From: an uncultured Eubacterium sp.
Lineage (GTDB): Bacteria > Bacillota > Clostridia > Lachnospirales > Lachnospiraceae
Assembly (NCBI GenBank): GCA_947089855.1
Contig: CAMUML010000015.1
Location: 1-64,000, forward strand
Reading direction: 5' to 3'
Length of the DNA: 64,000 bases
This document shows, in pieces, positions 8,945-18,522 of this stretch (its first letter is position 1; each line of letters begins with the position of its first letter). A model generated the notes under the pieces. That model saw only the letters and a program-made list of their open reading frames with translations, was not told where the DNA came from and did not search any database. A program made the translations under genes and the position numbers.

Positions 8945-9655
8945 TTATAGTTCTATCCGCTTCAGCTGGCGTACCATCCCTTTCCATTCTTTGGATACAC
9001 GGAAAGACTCGCATGTTTTTTGGATGGCTTTATTATGTGTAAAGGTATCCAGCTGGCTGGACTGTAAGAACGTATAGGTTTCCTGCGGAAACTTTGCAAA
9101 ACAAGCAGAAACCAGCCAAGCTGCTGCCATTTTGGCATAATAGCCTTCGCATTGCAGGCTGCCGCAGACGCCAAGGGCCTTTTGGATATATACGGTATCC
9201 ACAAAATGGCCCAGGATGCATACTAGGCCAAAACGGACAGGGAACTGTGTACCCTTGGCGATCCAGCCATTTAGGTAATTCCACCAGAAAGGCTGGTTTT
9301 TACGCATCCACTTATAGGTCATACAGCAGCTGTCGCAGACGCCCCAATTATCAATCAGCGGTACAAATGCATCCAACTGTTCCTTATATCCCATATCGTC
9401 CATTTTTGCATAACCGATAACCAGCCCATAGATCATTTTTTCTTCATAATAGGCATTTGGGGGCCATCCGTCGGCACGTACCTGTGCAAAATATCCGTCG
9501 GCATCTTTTTTTGCTATTTGCTTTGCAATCCCACGAAGTTCCGGCAGCCGCACGCCCAGTATATTTGGTACGCCAGGAAGCAGCTTTTCATTGAACGCTT
9601 TATAACCTGCTTCAGACAAGTGTTCCAGCTGGATACGGATGTCTTGTATCATCAT
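8945..9655 (-). CDS. DNA alkylation repair protein (AlkD-like HEAT-repeat glycosylase)
   Basis: A 236-aa protein of the AlkC/AlkD class, which removes bulky or positively charged alkylated bases with stacked HEAT-like repeats. The opening GVRLPELRGIAKQIAK (34-49) and FVPLIDNWGVCDSCC (97-111) fit AlkD: Trp104 and Asp108 have the spacing of the AlkD catalytic pair Trp109/Asp113. AGGAG lies six bases before the start. It ends the series that begins with the small gene at 10957. Substrate range is unknown. Confidence 0.83.
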   Translation of the reverse strand: MMIQDIRIQLEHLSEAGYKAFNEKLLPGVPNILGVRLPELRGIAKQIAKKDADGYFAQVRADGWPPNAYYEEKMIYGLVIGYAKMDDMGYKEQLDAFVPLIDNWGVCDSCCMTYKWMRKNQPFWWNYLNGWIAKGTQFPVRFGLVCILGHFVDTVYIQKALGVCGSLQCEGYYAKMAAAWLVSACFAKFPQETYTFLQSSQLDTFTHNKAIQKTCESFRVSKEWKGMVRQLKRIEL

Positions 9656-9669
9656 TGATTTCTCCTACT

Positions 9670-10659
9670 TTAAAATAGCTCCCCGCAATGTTCCAGATAG
9701 ACAGAAAAAAAACGGTCGGTATCCAGCCCGCTAGGCCCATCTATAGTAACATCCTCCCATACATTTTCATACAATTTCTGCGGTATGTTCTTTACATAAG
9801 CGTCATAGACATCGCCGAAAGCAGCTTTTTCGCGTTGCTGAACAATCTTAAGCTTATTGGCGTCTGTTAATTCCTCATTAAATTTATTAACGCAATAGAT
9901 AAAATAATATCTGCCATCTGCCTGAATGCTTTTGGATGCCATTCCATTGTCCAGTGCAAAGGCCGCTTTTTCCACCGGCTTAGGCAAGGCACCCCGGCCA
10001 AACTGTATTTTTAATTCTTCTTCTTCATTGTAAGTACCTGCCAGGGTTGCAAAATCCCCGCCGTCTGACAGAGATTTTTGTACTGCTTTGGCTGATTTTT
10101 TATCTTTCACCACAATCTGCATCGCTTCCATAATACGTGCCTCGTCATCGCTGACTTCACTATTAATATCAGCCGTCAATTGTTTATATAGTTTTTGCGC
10201 CAAAGCATAATCTTCATATAATTTTTGGATGTCCTGTTCATCTACGCCCAGATAATCTATTTCTTCTTCCTTTAAGGATTCAAAATATGCTTTTGCCGCT
10301 TTTTCCACACTGGCAAGTTCTGCTTCTTCCAGCAAAATATCACGGCTAGTTGCCAATGAATCCATACAGAGTACTTTTATCATCTGTGCCGCTGCCAGAT
10401 TTTTAATATACGTTTCCAACGACCCTTTTTGTTTTTCCTGTTTCCATAATTCTACACCTGCTACTTTTCCATAGAGGTTGCGGTAATTCAGCAGGTATAC
10501 TTTTGCTTCCGGCAGGGAATAGCTTTCCCCGTCTACCTTAATAACATGCTTTACGACAAACTGCGGCAATGGGATCGGATTTTTTTTTGAACAGCCGGCC
10601 AACGGCTGCGCCAGCAGCATGCCTGCACATAACAAAGCTGTTAATTTTATCTTTTTCAT
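9670..10659 (-). CDS. PrsA/SurA-like peptidyl-prolyl isomerase lipoprotein
   Basis: A 329-aa exported lipoprotein with lipobox LAGC at Cys23. A SurA-type N-terminal helical region (about 45-160) is followed by a parvulin-like domain (about 165-255) that includes GGDFATLAGTYNEEE and FGRGALPKPVEKAAFAL, the usual parvulin turn segments. Probable role: folding of secreted proteins at the outer face of the membrane. It lies 14 bp upstream of the AlkD-like gene. Catalytic activity is uncertain because several parvulin active-site positions are diverged. Confidence 0.78.
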   Translation of the reverse strand: MKKIKLTALLCAGMLLAQPLAGCSKKNPIPLPQFVVKHVIKVDGESYSLPEAKVYLLNYRNLYGKVAGVELWKQEKQKGSLETYIKNLAAAQMIKVLCMDSLATSRDILLEEAELASVEKAAKAYFESLKEEEIDYLGVDEQDIQKLYEDYALAQKLYKQLTADINSEVSDDEARIMEAMQIVVKDKKSAKAVQKSLSDGGDFATLAGTYNEEEELKIQFGRGALPKPVEKAAFALDNGMASKSIQADGRYYFIYCVNKFNEELTDANKLKIVQQREKAAFGDVYDAYVKNIPQKLYENVWEDVTIDGPSGLDTDRFFSVYLEHCGELF

Positions 10660-10693
10660 GTTAACCTTTCAGCCTTTTGCAGAATGATAACGT

Positions 10694-10957
10694 TTAAACC
10701 TCCACTACCAGATACCTGCCATCCGGAATAGAAAATACCTCGCTGGCTTCTTCTATTTCTTTCAAATCCATACCGCTTACATCTGCACCGCTTTCGTCCA
10801 GATAGCTGCGGACTTCTTCCAGGCTGCTGCAGACAACTGCCATGCAGTCTTCCAAAAACTCCTCTGCTTCTTTCAGGTTTTGCGCTACTTTCTCCCGGAA
10901 CAGCTGTGTCTGATGTTCCAAAAAATAGGTTAAACATACTTCATCGAATTGCGCCAT
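10694..10957 (-). CDS. Small acidic protein of unknown function
   Basis: 87 residues, strongly acidic, mostly helical by composition, ending in a hydrophobic strand (GRYLVVEV). ATG 10957 is preferred because AAGGGGG lies seven bases upstream; the ATG at 10963 is too close to it. It sits between maf and the PrsA-like gene, 34 bp before the latter, so it is probably co-transcribed. I do not recognise a named family. Confidence 0.65.
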   Translation of the reverse strand: MAQFDEVCLTYFLEHQTQLFREKVAQNLKEAEEFLEDCMAVVCSSLEEVRSYLDESGADVSGMDLKEIEEASEVFSIPDGRYLVVEV

Positions 10958-10992
10958 AACCATTCCCCCTTTTCAAACATATGCGATTACCG

Positions 10993-11583
10993 CTAAAACA
11001 TCTGCAAATGAAAATTATTTTTCAAAACCTGATATAATTTAGCGACCGGCAAACCGATTACATTATTATAATCACCTTCTATTTTTTCCACAAATCGCCC
11101 GCCAATCCCCTGGATCCCATAGCTGCCTGCTTTATCCATTGGTTCGCCCGTTTGGATATATGCCTGTATTTCCAGTTCGTCCATTGGATAAAATACGACT
11201 TTCGTAGCTTCTGCAAATGTGGTACAGCTGCGGAGGCCATCTTTTTTTCCAATAACCGTTACCCCTGTATAGACCTTGTGCACATTCCCTGAAAGTTTCC
11301 GCAGCATTGCTGCTGCATCCGCTTCATCCTGTGGTTTTCCAAAAATCTGGCCATGACAGGCAACGGCTGTATCTGCGCCTATGATCAAGTATTCTCCATT
11401 AGACAACTGGAGCTGCTGCTCGATTTGCGTTGCCTTTTCAAATGATAAAGCCTGCACGGCGGCATCTGGCTGTGCCTGTGCAATAGCTTCTTCCCCCTGT
11501 GCGGGGATTATTTCAAATTCATTGAAAATAGAAGCCAAAAGCACCTTTCTGCGCGGCGATGCGGAGGCTAATATGATACGCAT
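10993..11583 (-). CDS. maf: Maf-type nucleoside triphosphate pyrophosphatase
   Basis: A 196-aa housekeeping enzyme that hydrolyses non-canonical or excess nucleotides (dTTP/UTP class) to monophosphates. It shows the substrate-binding opening LASASPRRKVLL, the catalytic IIGADTAV (about 67-74), GNVHKVYTGV, and the C-terminal EGDYNNVIGLP. The length is typical. A B-type repeat lies between this gene and hemW upstream. Confidence 0.92.
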   Translation of the reverse strand: MRIILASASPRRKVLLASIFNEFEIIPAQGEEAIAQAQPDAAVQALSFEKATQIEQQLQLSNGEYLIIGADTAVACHGQIFGKPQDEADAAAMLRKLSGNVHKVYTGVTVIGKKDGLRSCTTFAEATKVVFYPMDELEIQAYIQTGEPMDKAGSYGIQGIGGRFVEKIEGDYNNVIGLPVAKLYQVLKNNFHLQMF

Positions 11584-11601
11584 AAATTCACCCTCTATTT
11601 A

Positions 11602-11700
11602 TACTACACACCAGTTAAATTTACAGTATAACCTGACTGTAGACCGCCAGCCAGGCACTTTCTTGGCTAACATTACTGTACATTCTGGCGGTTTGCAGTA
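11602..11700 (-). mobile_element. Element B, copy B1 (MITE-like)
   Basis: 99 bp, opposite orientation to B2 and B3. It starts TACTACACACCAG and ends CTGGCGGTTTGCAGTA, with TA on each side (11600-11601, 11701-11702). TA duplication and inverted ends are typical of MITEs mobilised by Tc1/mariner/IS630 transposases. It encodes no protein. Confidence 0.8.
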
Positions 11701-11774
11701 TATAATTATAAAGATTTTGATTATATTTTGCACTAATTTACAGCTAATAACAGGTATGGGTGTTGCTTTTTGGA

Positions 11775-11804
11775 AACAGTTCAATGGGTTATCTGAACTG
11801 TTAC
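11775..11804. repeat. Palindromic repeat C1
   Basis: AACAGTTCA and TGAACTGTT flank ATGGGTTATC. Near-identical palindromes occur at 15314-15339 and, inverted, at 36361-36391. It lies just after the hemW stop, where it could also stabilise or end the transcript. Confidence 0.6.
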
Positions 11805-11815
11805 GCTTTGTGATG

Positions 11816-13030
11816 TTATAGCAGGTATCCTGCCATAACATAGTTGCTGACATCAATGCCGTAGTCTGTCAGGCAGTAGCCTGCTTCTGTTTTTTTGAGC
11901 AGCTTTTGTTCCAGATGCCTGTTGATGGCTGCGCCATATACATCTTCGATAGACTGTGAAAATTGGCGGTAAAACTGTTTTGCAGATACGCCGCATGCCA
12001 TACGCAGGCCCAAAAACATAAATTCTTCCATCTGCGCCTGCTTGTCCAAATGTACCTGTTTTTCATGCCATTCCATACAAACATTGGTATTCGAAGCAGG
12101 GGGCAGATTTTCAAAATCCAGATTTAAATAAGTGTCTAGATTAGCAGGATTGGAAAAACGGATGTTGTCTACCATAGATGCTGCCCCAAGCCCAATACCT
12201 AGGTAATATTTGCGTGTCCAGTACCTAATATTATGCCTGCATTGCGCATTGCCGCGTGCATAGTTGGATATTTCATAACGGCAGTACCCTGCGCTTTGCA
12301 GCATTGTTTTTGTCATTTCATACATATCCCGCTCTTCTTCTTCCGATGGAAGCTGCTGCTGCGGCTCCCCTTTCTGGCGCAATTGCTCCGCCTGTCCATA
12401 CTGGCTGTAAAAGGGCGTCCCTTCCTCAATCATTAGGCCATATGCCGATATATGGTCTGGCTTCAGGGCAAGGATGCTTTGCAGCGTTTTCCCGTAGGTA
12501 CTGGCTTTCTGGCCAGGCAACGCAGCTATAAGGTCGATATTGATATTTTGAAATCCAATATCCCGCGCCAGCCGGTAATTAGCCACTGCCTGCTGATAGG
12601 TATGTATCCGGCCAAGCAGGCGCAGTTCCGATTCGTCAGCGGACTGGAAGCCAATGCTAAGGCGGTTAATACCTGATGCCGCATAGGCATGCAGCTTGCC
12701 GGCATCTAACGTACCAGGATTACATTCGATAGTCGCTTCGGCATCTGCACATACGGCAAAGCTGTTATGGACAGCTTCTAGGATAAGGCTGATCTGCTGC
12801 CCCTGCAGGCAGGATGGCGTACCTCCGCCCACAAAAATAGTATCTACAAAATACCCCTGGTAGGCCTTAGCTACTGCATGGATTTCCCGCAACATCTGGC
12901 TAACGTATGCCTGTTTGACACCGCTTGCGGCCGGTGCTGACAAAAAATCGCAATATCCGCATTTTTTAACACAAAACGGGATGTGCAGATAAAGCCCCAG
13001 CCCATATTTGCCGCTGTCATTTTCATCCAT
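11816..13030 (-). CDS. hemW: Radical SAM protein HemW (heme chaperone family)
   Basis: A 404-aa radical SAM enzyme related to HemN. The cluster motif is CVKKCGYCDF with Cys20, Cys24 and Cys27; GGGTPS (about 67-72) binds SAM. The C-terminal HemN_C region is present (from about residue 325). HemW proteins are thought to deliver heme to respiratory enzymes and generally lack coproporphyrinogen oxidase activity. It lies 38 bp after lepA, the standard Firmicutes arrangement. Confidence 0.9.
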   Translation of the reverse strand: MDENDSGKYGLGLYLHIPFCVKKCGYCDFLSAPAASGVKQAYVSQMLREIHAVAKAYQGYFVDTIFVGGGTPSCLQGQQISLILEAVHNSFAVCADAEATIECNPGTLDAGKLHAYAASGINRLSIGFQSADESELRLLGRIHTYQQAVANYRLARDIGFQNINIDLIAALPGQKASTYGKTLQSILALKPDHISAYGLMIEEGTPFYSQYGQAEQLRQKGEPQQQLPSEEEERDMYEMTKTMLQSAGYCRYEISNYARGNAQCRHNIRYWTRKYYLGIGLGAASMVDNIRFSNPANLDTYLNLDFENLPPASNTNVCMEWHEKQVHLDKQAQMEEFMFLGLRMACGVSAKQFYRQFSQSIEDVYGAAINRHLEQKLLKKTEAGYCLTDYGIDVSNYVMAGYLL

Positions 13031-13068
13031 TGCCGCTGACCCTTTCCGAATACTTTTTAACGTTGTTT

Positions 13069-14880
13069 TTAACTTTCATCCAGCTTTAATACACTCATAA
13101 ATGCTTCCTGTGGGATTTCTACGCTGCCAATTTGCCGCATACGTTTTTTGCCTTCTTTTTGTTTTTCCAACAGCTTCTTTTTGCGGGTTATATCGCCGCC
13201 GTAACACTTAGCAAGTACGTCTTTGCGCATGGCCCGCACAGTTTCCCGGGCAATGATCCGGCTGCCAACCGCGGCCTGTATTGGGATTTCAAATAAATGC
13301 CTTGGAATCTCATCTTTCAGCTTTTCACACATTTTACGGCCGCGTTCATAGGCTGTCCCTGAAAATACAATAAAAGAAAGCGCATCCACTTCTTCCTTAT
13401 TTATAAGGATGTCCAGTTTTACCAGCTCGGATTTTGCATAGCCTTTCAATTCATAGTCAAACGATGCATAGCCGCGCGAACGTGATTTTAATGCATCAAA
13501 AAAATCATAAATAATCTCATTTAACGGCATTTCATATTTCAGCCTTGCCCTTGTCTCTTCCAGGTATTCCATACTAATATAAATCCCGCGGCGCTGCTGG
13601 CACAAGTCCATAATGGCTCCGATATATTCGCTGGATACCATGATCTCAGCATCCACCATCGGTTCTTCCATATAGGCAATCTCTGAAGGCTCCGGCAGGT
13701 TGGATGGATTGGTCAGTTCGATCATTGTACCGTCCGTCTTATGGACACGGTAAATAACGCTTGGGGCAGTCGTTACTAAATCCAGATTAAATTCCCGTTC
13801 CAGCCGTTCTTGTATAATTTCCAAATGCAGCAGCCCTAAAAACCCACAGCGGAAGCCAAACCCAAGTGCAACCGATGTTTCTGCTTCAAACTGCAGCGCT
13901 GCGTCATTTAGCTGCAGCTTTTCCAATGCATCCCGCAAATCTGGGTATTTTGTGCTGTCAGCCGGATAAAGCCCGCAGTATACCATTGGGTTGACTTTTT
14001 TATATCCGGGCAATGGCTTTGGACATGGGCGCCCTGCTTCTGTAATGGTATCGCCGACACGGGTATCTTTTACATTTTTAAGGCTTGCCGTCAGATAGCC
14101 GACCATGCCTGCGCTTAATTCCTCACATGGGATAAACTGGCCTGCCCCAAAATAACCAACCTCTACGACCTCAGCCGAAGCACCGGTCGCCATCATCTGG
14201 ATCTTGGTCCCCGCCTTTACGGATCCTTCTTTAATCCGGCAAAATACGATCACCCCTTTGTACGAGTCATATTTCGAATCAAAGATCAGTGCCGAAAGCG
14301 GTGCCGCCGCATCGCCTTTGGGCGCAGGGATTTTTTCAACGACCGCTTCTAGGACCTGGTCTATATTTACGCCTGTTTTTGCAGAAATCAGCGGTGCATC
14401 CGATGCGTCCAAGCCGATAATATCCTCAATTTCCTGCTTGACATGTTCCGGGTCTGCACTGGGAAGGTCGATTTTGTTGATTACCGGAAATACCTCCAGG
14501 TCATGGTCTAACGCCAAATATACATTGGCCAGCGTCTGGGCTTCAATGCCCTGCGCGGCATCCACAACAAGAATCGCCCCGTCGCATGCGGCAAGGCTTC
14601 TGGATACTTCATAAGTAAAGTCCACATGCCCTGGGGTATCTATTAAATTAAAAATATATTCTTCCCCATCCTGCGCCTGATAGATAATGCGCACAGCCTG
14701 TGATTTGATCGTAATGCCGCGCTCGCGTTCCAGGTCCATATTGTCTAGCACCTGTGCCTGCATTTCACGCTGTGTTAAAAGGCCCGTTTTTTCGATGATA
14801 CGGTCTGCCAGCGTGGATTTCCCGTGGTCAATGTGTGCCACAATACAAAAATTCCGAATCCTGCTTTGCTGTATTGCCAT
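13069..14880 (-). CDS. lepA: Elongation factor 4 (ribosomal back-translocase)
   Basis: A translational GTPase of 603 residues. G1 reads AHIDHGKS, G3 DTPGH and G4 NKIDLP, followed by EF-G-like domains and the LepA-specific C-terminus ([20 protein letters not shown]). ATG 14880 is chosen because GGAGG lies just upstream; the ATG at 14892 would precede that site. It binds the ribosome and affects translocation and initiation under stress. It is part of the spoIIP-lepA-hemW series. Confidence 0.95.
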   Translation of the reverse strand: MAIQQSRIRNFCIVAHIDHGKSTLADRIIEKTGLLTQREMQAQVLDNMDLERERGITIKSQAVRIIYQAQDGEEYIFNLIDTPGHVDFTYEVSRSLAACDGAILVVDAAQGIEAQTLANVYLALDHDLEVFPVINKIDLPSADPEHVKQEIEDIIGLDASDAPLISAKTGVNIDQVLEAVVEKIPAPKGDAAAPLSALIFDSKYDSYKGVIVFCRIKEGSVKAGTKIQMMATGASAEVVEVGYFGAGQFIPCEELSAGMVGYLTASLKNVKDTRVGDTITEAGRPCPKPLPGYKKVNPMVYCGLYPADSTKYPDLRDALEKLQLNDAALQFEAETSVALGFGFRCGFLGLLHLEIIQERLEREFNLDLVTTAPSVIYRVHKTDGTMIELTNPSNLPEPSEIAYMEEPMVDAEIMVSSEYIGAIMDLCQQRRGIYISMEYLEETRARLKYEMPLNEIIYDFFDALKSRSRGYASFDYELKGYAKSELVKLDILINKEEVDALSFIVFSGTAYERGRKMCEKLKDEIPRHLFEIPIQAAVGSRIIARETVRAMRKDVLAKCYGGDITRKKKLLEKQKEGKKRMRQIGSVEIPQEAFMSVLKLDES

Positions 14881-14892
14881 AACTTCCTCCAT

Positions 14893-15152
14893 TTATTTTT
14901 GCTGCCTATAGCAGCTTCTTGCTTCTATCTATGCTTCTATTGCCTTTGGCTGCCGCCCGGATGCTGCATTTAATGCCAACGGCGGCTTCCTGGACGTATA
15001 TGGCCGCCCATATTGCGCATCCACAAGCCAAGGCTTTCCGATTCTGAATTTTAGCCGGTTGCTTTGAATCATAACCGCTCCCTAAGGCGCCTAGCTGCCC
15101 TTACTGTAGTATATAGTATAAGAGGCGAAAAAGCAATCCCAAGTAATTGTAA
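14893..15152. other. lepA upstream intergenic region
   Basis: No convincing open frame on either strand. It contains CGGCGGCTTCC/GGCCGCC-like GC-rich segments but no clear promoter pair. Together with D1, C2 and the 120 bp that follow, it forms a 580-bp gene-less gap between lepA and spoIIP. Confidence 0.4.
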
Positions 15153-15308
15153 GGAACTGTAAATAAATAACTGCTGAATAGTGCGCCGGATTTTTCTTCG
15201 AGAGTGCAGTCCAAAAATCAGGCGCATAGCGGGCTATGTAACTGATTTTTGGGCTGCGCTATCGGAGAAAAAGACAAGCAATATCAGCAGTTATTTATTT
15301 ACAGTTCC
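15153..15308. mobile_element. Element D, full copy D1 (fold-back MITE-like)
   Basis: 156 bp with perfect 24-bp terminal inverted repeats beginning GGAACTGTAAATAAATAACT. A direct TAA duplication stands on both sides (15150-15152, 15309-15311). The interior carries a second inverted repeat (AAAAATCAG/CTGATTTTT), so the whole element can fold into a long hairpin. No transposase is present; it would need one acting in trans. Confidence 0.75.
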
Positions 15309-15313
15309 TAACC

Positions 15314-15339
15314 GTTCAATGAGTTATCTGAACTGTTAC
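15314..15339. repeat. Palindromic repeat C2
   Basis: GTTCAATGAGTTATCTGAAC plus TGTTAC: matches C1 (11775-11804) with one difference in the shared core. It directly abuts element D1. Confidence 0.55.
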
Positions 15340-15460
15340 AAAAAATTAGAGCTCTGTACATCCTGCTTTGTGCTATTCACAGCGTGCGGTAGCCGCCGTC
15401 AAAATTTACTTTGCATTGGCACAAATCAAGTTGTACAAAACTCTAAGTCCTTTTTGTTTT

Positions 15461-16732
15461 CTATTTTGCTTTTCCTGACAAGACCTTATCCAGTATATCC
15501 GCAAGCGGAGGCATCGCATTTTTTGCCTCTTCAAACGTATTCGTCTGCGCCCCAACCTCTACGAGCAGCGACTTTGGAAGGTAATGGAGGTTATACCGGT
15601 AGCCTCTTAGATAAATGCAGCGGGACAGCCCCGGGTAATATTCCATAGCCGCAAGCTGCATTTGGAATGAAAACGCCAGGTTATCCGCCAGGTTTGGATT
15701 ATACAAATATCCAATGTCCCCCTGTGCCGTCGTATGGCTTAAGCCGTTAAAAAACATAATGGATGCCGTTTGTTTTCCATTGACGGTTTCTACTAAATGC
15801 GTCCCTTCTGCTACGCCGTCCCTATGTAAATCTATAATTACCTGGATGCTTGGATAATCTTTGAGCAGCTGTTCGAGTGCTGGGCCGGACCTCGAATATG
15901 CGGTATCGCGGTCTGGAATGTCATATTTTCCACGGTGGTGCAGTACCCGGTACCCATACGTTTCTTCCAAAAGCTGCGTCAAATAATCGCCTAATCCAAG
16001 TACGGACTGTGCTTCCCCTTTGGAATCCACGTACCCTTCCTGCGAATGCGTATGGTAGATCAAAATCTGCGGCCCTTCTTGTTTTGGATCGATGCGCATG
16101 TCTTTTTCCAGCATTTTTGCTGCATTTAGCTGGTTGCCGTTTGTTGTGGTTGTGCTGTCCACACGGTAAAAATTCTGGATTAAATAGTCAAAATCGTTTA
16201 ACTTTTCCCGGGAAAATTTTTGCACTTTTCCGCTGGAAGCCTGCGTGGCTGGCACCTTGCCCTGCCCTTTGGCTGTTTCCTGATTTGGCACGCTGCCCTG
16301 GGTATCCATGCCTGTTTCCATGGTATTGCCAGCCTCCTGCCCTTCTTCCCCAAGCTGGGCCGCTATTTCTATACCATCTAGGCTGCAGCTTTCTTCTTCG
16401 CCCGGCAGCCCCAGCCGGCCCATAGAAACCTGTGAGTTTTGTTTTCTTGCATAGCCATAGATTGGAAGCAGTTCATCCATACTAGCTGCCAAGTATTCAT
16501 ATATGGATTTTTGCTTGCTGGCATCCCCATCATAGGTGAGCAGCGGCATACAACGTTGCACTGCCTGATAGCCTAAATTGGCCTGCAGCGCATGGATAGC
16601 CGCATCCAAAACAGTATCTTTGGCCACATTGGAAGAAGCCAGCACATATGCACTGGCAGCTAAGATGAAAAAAAACGGAAATATCCCAGCCCACCATTTT
16701 CTGTTTCTATGGCACTTTTTCCTATAACGCAT
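15461..16732 (-). CDS. spoIIP: Stage II sporulation protein P
   Basis: A 423-aa membrane-anchored cell-wall hydrolase that, with SpoIID and SpoIIM, drives engulfment of the forespore. One membrane segment lies near residues 15-35; a long variable Ser/Gln/Gly linker follows; the catalytic domain starts near QILIYHTHSQEGYVD and includes VIIDLHRDGV, with the His, Glu and Asp expected for the amidase/endopeptidase site. ATG 16732 is preferred for its GGGAGGATGGGG site; an in-frame start 53 codons upstream would place the membrane anchor too deep. It lies downstream of gpr, as in other spore formers. Confidence 0.92.
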   Translation of the reverse strand: MRYRKKCHRNRKWWAGIFPFFFILAASAYVLASSNVAKDTVLDAAIHALQANLGYQAVQRCMPLLTYDGDASKQKSIYEYLAASMDELLPIYGYARKQNSQVSMGRLGLPGEEESCSLDGIEIAAQLGEEGQEAGNTMETGMDTQGSVPNQETAKGQGKVPATQASSGKVQKFSREKLNDFDYLIQNFYRVDSTTTTNGNQLNAAKMLEKDMRIDPKQEGPQILIYHTHSQEGYVDSKGEAQSVLGLGDYLTQLLEETYGYRVLHHRGKYDIPDRDTAYSRSGPALEQLLKDYPSIQVIIDLHRDGVAEGTHLVETVNGKQTASIMFFNGLSHTTAQGDIGYLYNPNLADNLAFSFQMQLAAMEYYPGLSRCIYLRGYRYNLHYLPKSLLVEVGAQTNTFEEAKNAMPPLADILDKVLSGKAK

Positions 16733-16940
16733 TGCCCCATCCTCCCATACTGGCACCCGAAGGAAACTGTTTTTATAACCAGGTTTGTTTTTCACAGCCC
16801 CCGCATGTGTCCCTGTTTTTTCCTGCCATAAAAACAGTATATGAAGCAGCAGTATGAATTTATGTCTATTTGTGAAGACAGACTGGTGCAACTGTGGGAC
16901 AGCTTTCCACCATATTCGGGAAATGCCAGGCAGCCCCCAT

Positions 16941-17900
16941 TTAGCCGCCTGCCTTCCCGGATTTTTGCAGGGCGATATTAATCCCTTCCGAAACCGTGTA
17001 ACTTAACCGCTTCACTGCCTCGTCCACATCTTTTGGGGTTACGTAAAGCGTATTCAGCTGCGGGGTCAGCAATTCATGCACGAGTTCGTATTTTTCCATC
17101 ATATCCAATTTTTCATAAGAATTTCCAATCCTCCGGATCTGTTCTGCCTGGCTCATCGCATCCAACAGATTATTCATTGTATCTATTACAATAGTAGCCG
17201 CATCTACAACCGTTGGGATGCCGATTGCAATAACAGGGATGCCAACACTTTCACAATTCAATGCATGCCGGTGGTTGCCAACCCCAGATCCCGGATTAAT
17301 CCCGGTATCCGTGATCTGGATCGTCCGGTTTAACCGCCTAGTACTGCGGGCAGCCAGCGCATCGACAGCGATAATAATATCTGGCTTGGTTTCCTTTGCA
17401 ATACCGCGGACGATTTCCATTGATTCCATACCAGTTTGTGCCATTACACCCGGCACAATACTGCTAACGGATTTGTGGCAGCTGTCGCCGATCACATACT
17501 TTCCAAATTCCTTTATAATATGCCTGGTAATGCATAGATTGTCTACGACCCGCGGCCCTAGCGAATCCGGCGTAACCGCGCGGTTTCCAAGCCCTACAAT
17601 CAACGTAGTATACGATTCCCCTTCCGGAAGCAGCCGTTTTAATACCCTGGATAACTGTACGGAAATCTCACGGTGGTAGCCTTCGTCCTCTTCAATCATA
17701 TTCGGGGCCTCCAATGTGACATAATTCCCTTTTGGTTTGCCCATTGCCTTTGCGCCGTTTTCTGTTTCAATAATAACACTGCTGATATGAATATCCGATG
17801 CCGCCTGTTCTTCCTCAAGGCGCACGCCTTTTATTTCCACATTATCTTCTTCAAATTTCTCGCGCGTTTCCAACGCCAGATCTGTCCGAACCTGATACAT
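16941..17900 (-). CDS. gpr: Germination protease (GPR)
   Basis: A 319-aa aspartate-type endopeptidase that degrades small acid-soluble spore proteins at germination. It opens MYQVRTDLALE, which resembles both the autoprocessing site and the SASP cleavage sequence. TLIVGLGNRAVTPDSLGP and DIIIAVDALAARS are the family core, with a conserved Asp in each. The length is somewhat short at the N-terminus, so the propeptide is minimal. It diverges from rpsT. Forespore-specific expression is expected from the family. Confidence 0.93.
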   Translation of the reverse strand: MYQVRTDLALETREKFEEDNVEIKGVRLEEEQAASDIHISSVIIETENGAKAMGKPKGNYVTLEAPNMIEEDEGYHREISVQLSRVLKRLLPEGESYTTLIVGLGNRAVTPDSLGPRVVDNLCITRHIIKEFGKYVIGDSCHKSVSSIVPGVMAQTGMESMEIVRGIAKETKPDIIIAVDALAARSTRRLNRTIQITDTGINPGSGVGNHRHALNCESVGIPVIAIGIPTVVDAATIVIDTMNNLLDAMSQAEQIRRIGNSYEKLDMMEKYELVHELLTPQLNTLYVTPKDVDEAVKRLSYTVSEGINIALQKSGKAGG

Positions 17901-17979
17901 GCTTTCTCAACCTCGCTAACCTTTTATAATAAAACTGTTATGTATAACTAAGTTTTTACAAAAAATCTCATTTTATGTA

Positions 17980-18008
17980 TTGACAGACCATTTCAATTAT
18001 TCTATTAT
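17980..18008 (+). promoter_or_regulatory. rpsT promoter
   Basis: TTGACA (17980-17985), a 17-bp spacer and TATTAT (18003-18008), leaving a leader of about 80 nt before the TTG start of rpsT. Confidence 0.75.
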
Positions 18009-18095
18009 TTATGAAGTATTCGTTGGAATGTACGTGTCTGCATAACGAATCCAATAAATCGCGCTAAAATTTTATTATAAATGGAGGTGTTTGAA

Positions 18096-18359
18096 TTGGC
18101 TAATATTAAATCGGCAAAGAAAAGAATTCTTGTTTCCGAAAAAAGGGCTGCCCGAAATAAAGCAATCCGTTCAAGGGTAAAGACATCGATTAAGAAAGTG
18201 AACGCTGCAATAGAAGCAAATGACAAGGAAGCGGCAAAGGCTGCACTGCATGACGCAACGTCCATCATTGCGAAAGCTGCATCGAAAGGCGTCTACCACA
18301 AGAATAATTCTGCTAGAAAAATTTCCAAATTAAGCCAGGCTGTTAATAAGATGGCTTAA
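18096..18359 (+). CDS. rpsT: 30S ribosomal protein S20
   Basis: An 87-aa basic helical protein that binds 16S rRNA. It has the family opening ANIKSAKKR and the C-terminal [25 protein letters not shown] at 18083-18089 lies six bases before the TTG at 18096, so translation should start there, not at the ATG overlapping the ribosome site at 18081. TTG starts on S20 are known elsewhere and are linked to S20 autoregulation in enterics; that it applies here is only an inference. Confidence 0.95.
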   Translation: MANIKSAKKRILVSEKRAARNKAIRSRVKTSIKKVNAAIEANDKEAAKAALHDATSIIAKAASKGVYHKNNSARKISKLSQAVNKMA

Positions 18360-18391
18360 CAGCCGTTTTTTGCAACTTGCTTAATGGAGAT

Positions 18392-18429
18392 AAAAAACCA
18401 CCGGAACCCCTCTTATCGGTGGTTTTTTT
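18392..18429 (+). terminator. rpsT terminator
   Basis: AAAAACCACCGG pairs with TCGGTGGTTTTT, followed by a T run, 33 bp after the rpsT stop. The A run on the other side lets it also work for holA, which converges on it. Confidence 0.85.
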
Positions 18430-18522
18430 GTTGCTAAAGCTATTTATGGACAGATGGGCCATTGGATGCGGCCGGTGTTGGCAGCGGTATAACGCGTAAA
18501 GCTGCAAAGGCTACATAAATTT

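Noticed and set aside
16732..16891. Upstream spoIIP start
   Set aside because: The upstream extension lacks a ribosome site and would bury the membrane anchor; ATG 16732 has a strong GGGAGG site.
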